A DNA stretch of 15,435 nucleotides, taken from contig JAFQBZ010000095.1 of assembly GCA_017399515.1 (NCBI GenBank), positions 1-15,435 of the forward strand, in the 5' to 3' direction. A model generated the notes under the pieces. It worked only from the letters and a program-made list of their open reading frames with translations, was not told the DNA's origin and ran no database searches. Made by a program: the position numbers and the translations under genes. Source of the stretch: Clostridia bacterium (GTDB lineage: Bacteria; Bacillota; Clostridia; Christensenellales; UBA1242). Positions 14,331-15,435 of the stretch are shown piece by piece. The stretch's first letter is position 1. Each line of letters starts with the position of its first letter.

Positions 14331-15224
14331 ATGAAAAAAGGACTTGGAAGGGGTTTAGATTCATTATTTGGACCTTTAGATGATGAAGAAGTTGAAAAAG
14401 TTGATAAAAAAGAGGTTGTTAAAGTTGAAAAAGTGGTGGTTAATGAGCCAAAAGAGGTTGAAATTGGGCTTATTGATAGAAATCCAGACCAACCTAGAAC
14501 AATTTTTGATGAAGAAGCATTAAATGAACTTGCAACATCTATCAAGGTTCATGGTGTTATTCAACCAATTATTGTTAAAGAAGTTAATGGCAGATATGTT
14601 ATTATTGCAGGTGAAAGAAGATGGAGAGCGTCAAGACTTGCTGGACTTAAGACAATTCCTTGTGTTATTAGAAACTATACAGAGCAAGAAATTAGCGAAA
14701 TTGCCATTATTGAAAACTTGCAAAGAGAAGATTTAAACCCAATTGAATCAGCAAAAGCAATTAAAAACCTTATCAATCAATATAATTTAACTCAAGACGA
14801 AGTTGCTGATAAAATTGGAAAGAGCAGACCTGCTGTTGCAAATACACTCAGGCTTTTGACTCTTCCAGAGCAAATTATTACTTTGGTTGAACAAAATAAA
14901 CTCACTGCAGGTCATGCAAGAACACTTCTTGGAATTGACAGTGCTGCGAAACAAAAAGAAATTGCAGTTGCAATTATTGAAAAGGGTTTAACTGTTCGTG
15001 ATGTTGAAAATATCATTAAAAACCTTAACAAACCAAAAGCAGCACCAGCAAAACCACAAGAAAAGAGTTTAGAACTTAAAGATTTTGAAAATAAAATCAA
15101 AAGAGTGCTTTCAACAAGTGTTGCAATTAAAGGTAATGATAAAAAGGGAAAGATTGTTATTGATTATTATAGCATTGATGATCTTAACCGAATTTACGAC
15201 ATTTTGTTAAGTTTAGGTGAGTAA
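14331..15224 (+). CDS. parB: Chromosome partitioning CTPase/DNA-binding protein ParB/Spo0J
   Basis: Binds parS, switches to a CTP-dependent sliding clamp, and spreads on origin-proximal DNA to form the segregation complex. It has 297 aa. The N-terminal MKKGLGRGLDSLFG is the classic ParA-stimulating peptide. An acidic/basic linker (17-42) precedes the ParB N-domain: NPDQPR (51-56), the CTP-binding GERRWRA (94-100) and the phosphate motif ENLQREDLNPIE (128-139). The helix-turn-helix for parS spans about 153-176 (TQDEVADKIGKSRPAVANTL). A Lys/Pro/Ala linker (about 233-243) leads to the C-terminal dimer domain. TAAGGAG (14319-14325) lies 5 nt before ATG 14331, so this start is preferred over GTG 14325. 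Four parS-like sites follow directly, the first inside the terminator. Confidence 0.97.
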   Translation: MKKGLGRGLDSLFGPLDDEEVEKVDKKEVVKVEKVVVNEPKEVEIGLIDRNPDQPRTIFDEEALNELATSIKVHGVIQPIIVKEVNGRYVIIAGERRWRASRLAGLKTIPCVIRNYTEQEISEIAIIENLQREDLNPIESAKAIKNLINQYNLTQDEVADKIGKSRPAVANTLRLLTLPEQIITLVEQNKLTAGHARTLLGIDSAAKQKEIAVAIIEKGLTVRDVENIIKNLNKPKAAPAKPQEKSLELKDFENKIKRVLSTSVAIKGNDKKGKIVIDYYSIDDLNRIYDILLSLGE

Positions 15225-15225
15225 C

Positions 15226-15260
15226 AAAAAGATGTTTCATGTGAAACATCTTTTTATTTT
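15226..15260 (+). terminator. Terminator of parAB built on a parS site
   Basis: AAAAAGATGTTTCA (15226-15239) pairs perfectly over 14 bp with TGAAACATCTTTTT (15242-15255), with only TG between. A T-rich tail, TTTTTATTTTTATTT, follows. The inner part of the stem is the first parS copy. Confidence 0.85.
15233..15248. promoter_or_regulatory. parS-like site 1
   Basis: TGTTTCATGTGAAACA differs from the well-known Bacillus parS form TGTTTCACGTGAAACA only at the central C to T. It lies 8 nt after the parB stop codon and inside the terminator stem. Confidence 0.9.
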
Positions 15261-15270
15261 TATTTAACAA

Positions 15271-15286
15271 TGTTTCATGTGAAACA
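15271..15286. promoter_or_regulatory. parS-like site 2
   Basis: Identical 16-mer TGTTTCATGTGAAACA, starting 38 bp after the start of site 1. Confidence 0.9.
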
Positions 15287-15308
15287 AAACTTTGTGAAAA
15301 AGAGAGAT

Positions 15309-15324
15309 TGTTTCATGTGAAACA
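15309..15324. promoter_or_regulatory. parS-like site 3
   Basis: Identical 16-mer, 38 bp after site 2. Flanking bases extend the symmetry to ATTGTTTCA / TGAAACAAT. Confidence 0.9.
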
Positions 15325-15345
15325 ATTAAAGCAGTTTTAATTTTA

Positions 15346-15361
15346 TGTTTCATGTGAAACA
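15346..15361. promoter_or_regulatory. parS-like site 4
   Basis: Identical 16-mer, 37 bp after site 3. A lone half-site, TGAAACA (15370-15376), follows. From there to the window end no gene start is visible: the ATG near 15416 is followed directly by TAA. Confidence 0.9.
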
Positions 15362-15435
15362 TTGCATTATGAAACAGCGTTGGGTTTTTAAGTAAAATAA
15401 AAGGTGATAAGTTCTATGTAAAGAAACACCAATAA

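Noticed and set aside
15233..15361. Regular repeats suggesting a CRISPR array
   Set aside because: The unit is a 16-bp near-palindrome matching parS, spacers are only 21-22 bp, and it lies directly behind parB with no cas genes.
15400..15435. Start of a further gene at the right edge (AGGTGATAAG then ATG)
   Set aside because: The ATG is followed immediately by TAA and no other frame with a ribosome site is visible before the window ends.

Overview
The window is a strongly AT-rich bacterial chromosome segment. It most likely comes from an uncultured low-GC Bacillota lineage (gut Clostridia or Bacilli-like). The support is AT-rich composition, AAGGAG-type Shine-Dalgarno sites, TTGAnA/TATAAT promoters, a VanW-family protein, a YtaF/MntP-type membrane protein, and a Soj/Spo0J pair followed by parS sites of the Firmicutes type. 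TGG encodes Trp and TGA does not interrupt the genes, so the standard code applies. Species-level assignment is not possible from the sequence alone.

Layout, left to right. (1) 1-2262 (-): leuS, cut by the window edge so that its last few dozen residues are missing. (2) 2484-3020 (+): an unrecognised 178-aa protein with a near-consensus promoter and a bidirectional terminator. (3) 5871-3064 (-): a three-gene unit of cca (tRNA nucleotidyltransferase), a 43-aa single-pass membrane microprotein overlapping the cca stop codon as TAATG, and a VanW-family envelope protein. (4) 6060-6794 (+): an orphan lipoprotein. (5) 6795-7631: about 840 bp without a gene, with direct and inverted repeats, a long hairpin, and degenerate GGGTTGATTTT repeats on a T/G-rich strand. 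(6) 11220-7643 (-): a TAATG-overlapped pair of half-transporters that form a textbook asymmetric heterodimeric ABC exporter. (7) 11341-12948 (+): a GT4 glycosyltransferase with Lys-rich N- and C-terminal extensions. Its promoter faces, and its transcription start lies only a few bases from, the promoter of the ABC exporter. (8) 13407-12874 (-): a MntP/YtaF-type membrane protein whose 3' end overlaps the glycosyltransferase gene tail to tail by 75 bp. (9) 13536-15224 (+): parA(soj)-parB(spo0J). (10) 15233-15361: four identical parS-like 16-mers spaced 38, 38 and 37 bp apart, the first forming the stem of the operon's terminator.

How the genes work together: ParA, ParB and the four parS sites form a complete origin-segregation module, so this window probably lies in the origin-proximal part of the chromosome, although no DnaA-box cluster is visible. 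LeuRS and Cca serve translation. The VanW protein, the lipoprotein, the ABC exporter, the glycosyltransferase and the MntP-like protein are envelope or transport functions. I see no phage, transposase, CRISPR or toxin-antitoxin genes. The best candidates for something undescribed are the cca-coupled microprotein, the dual-use parS/terminator with its phased parS array, the face-to-face promoters between exporter and glycosyltransferase, the perfect inverted repeat over the start codon of the MntP-like gene, and the repeat-bearing gene-free region.
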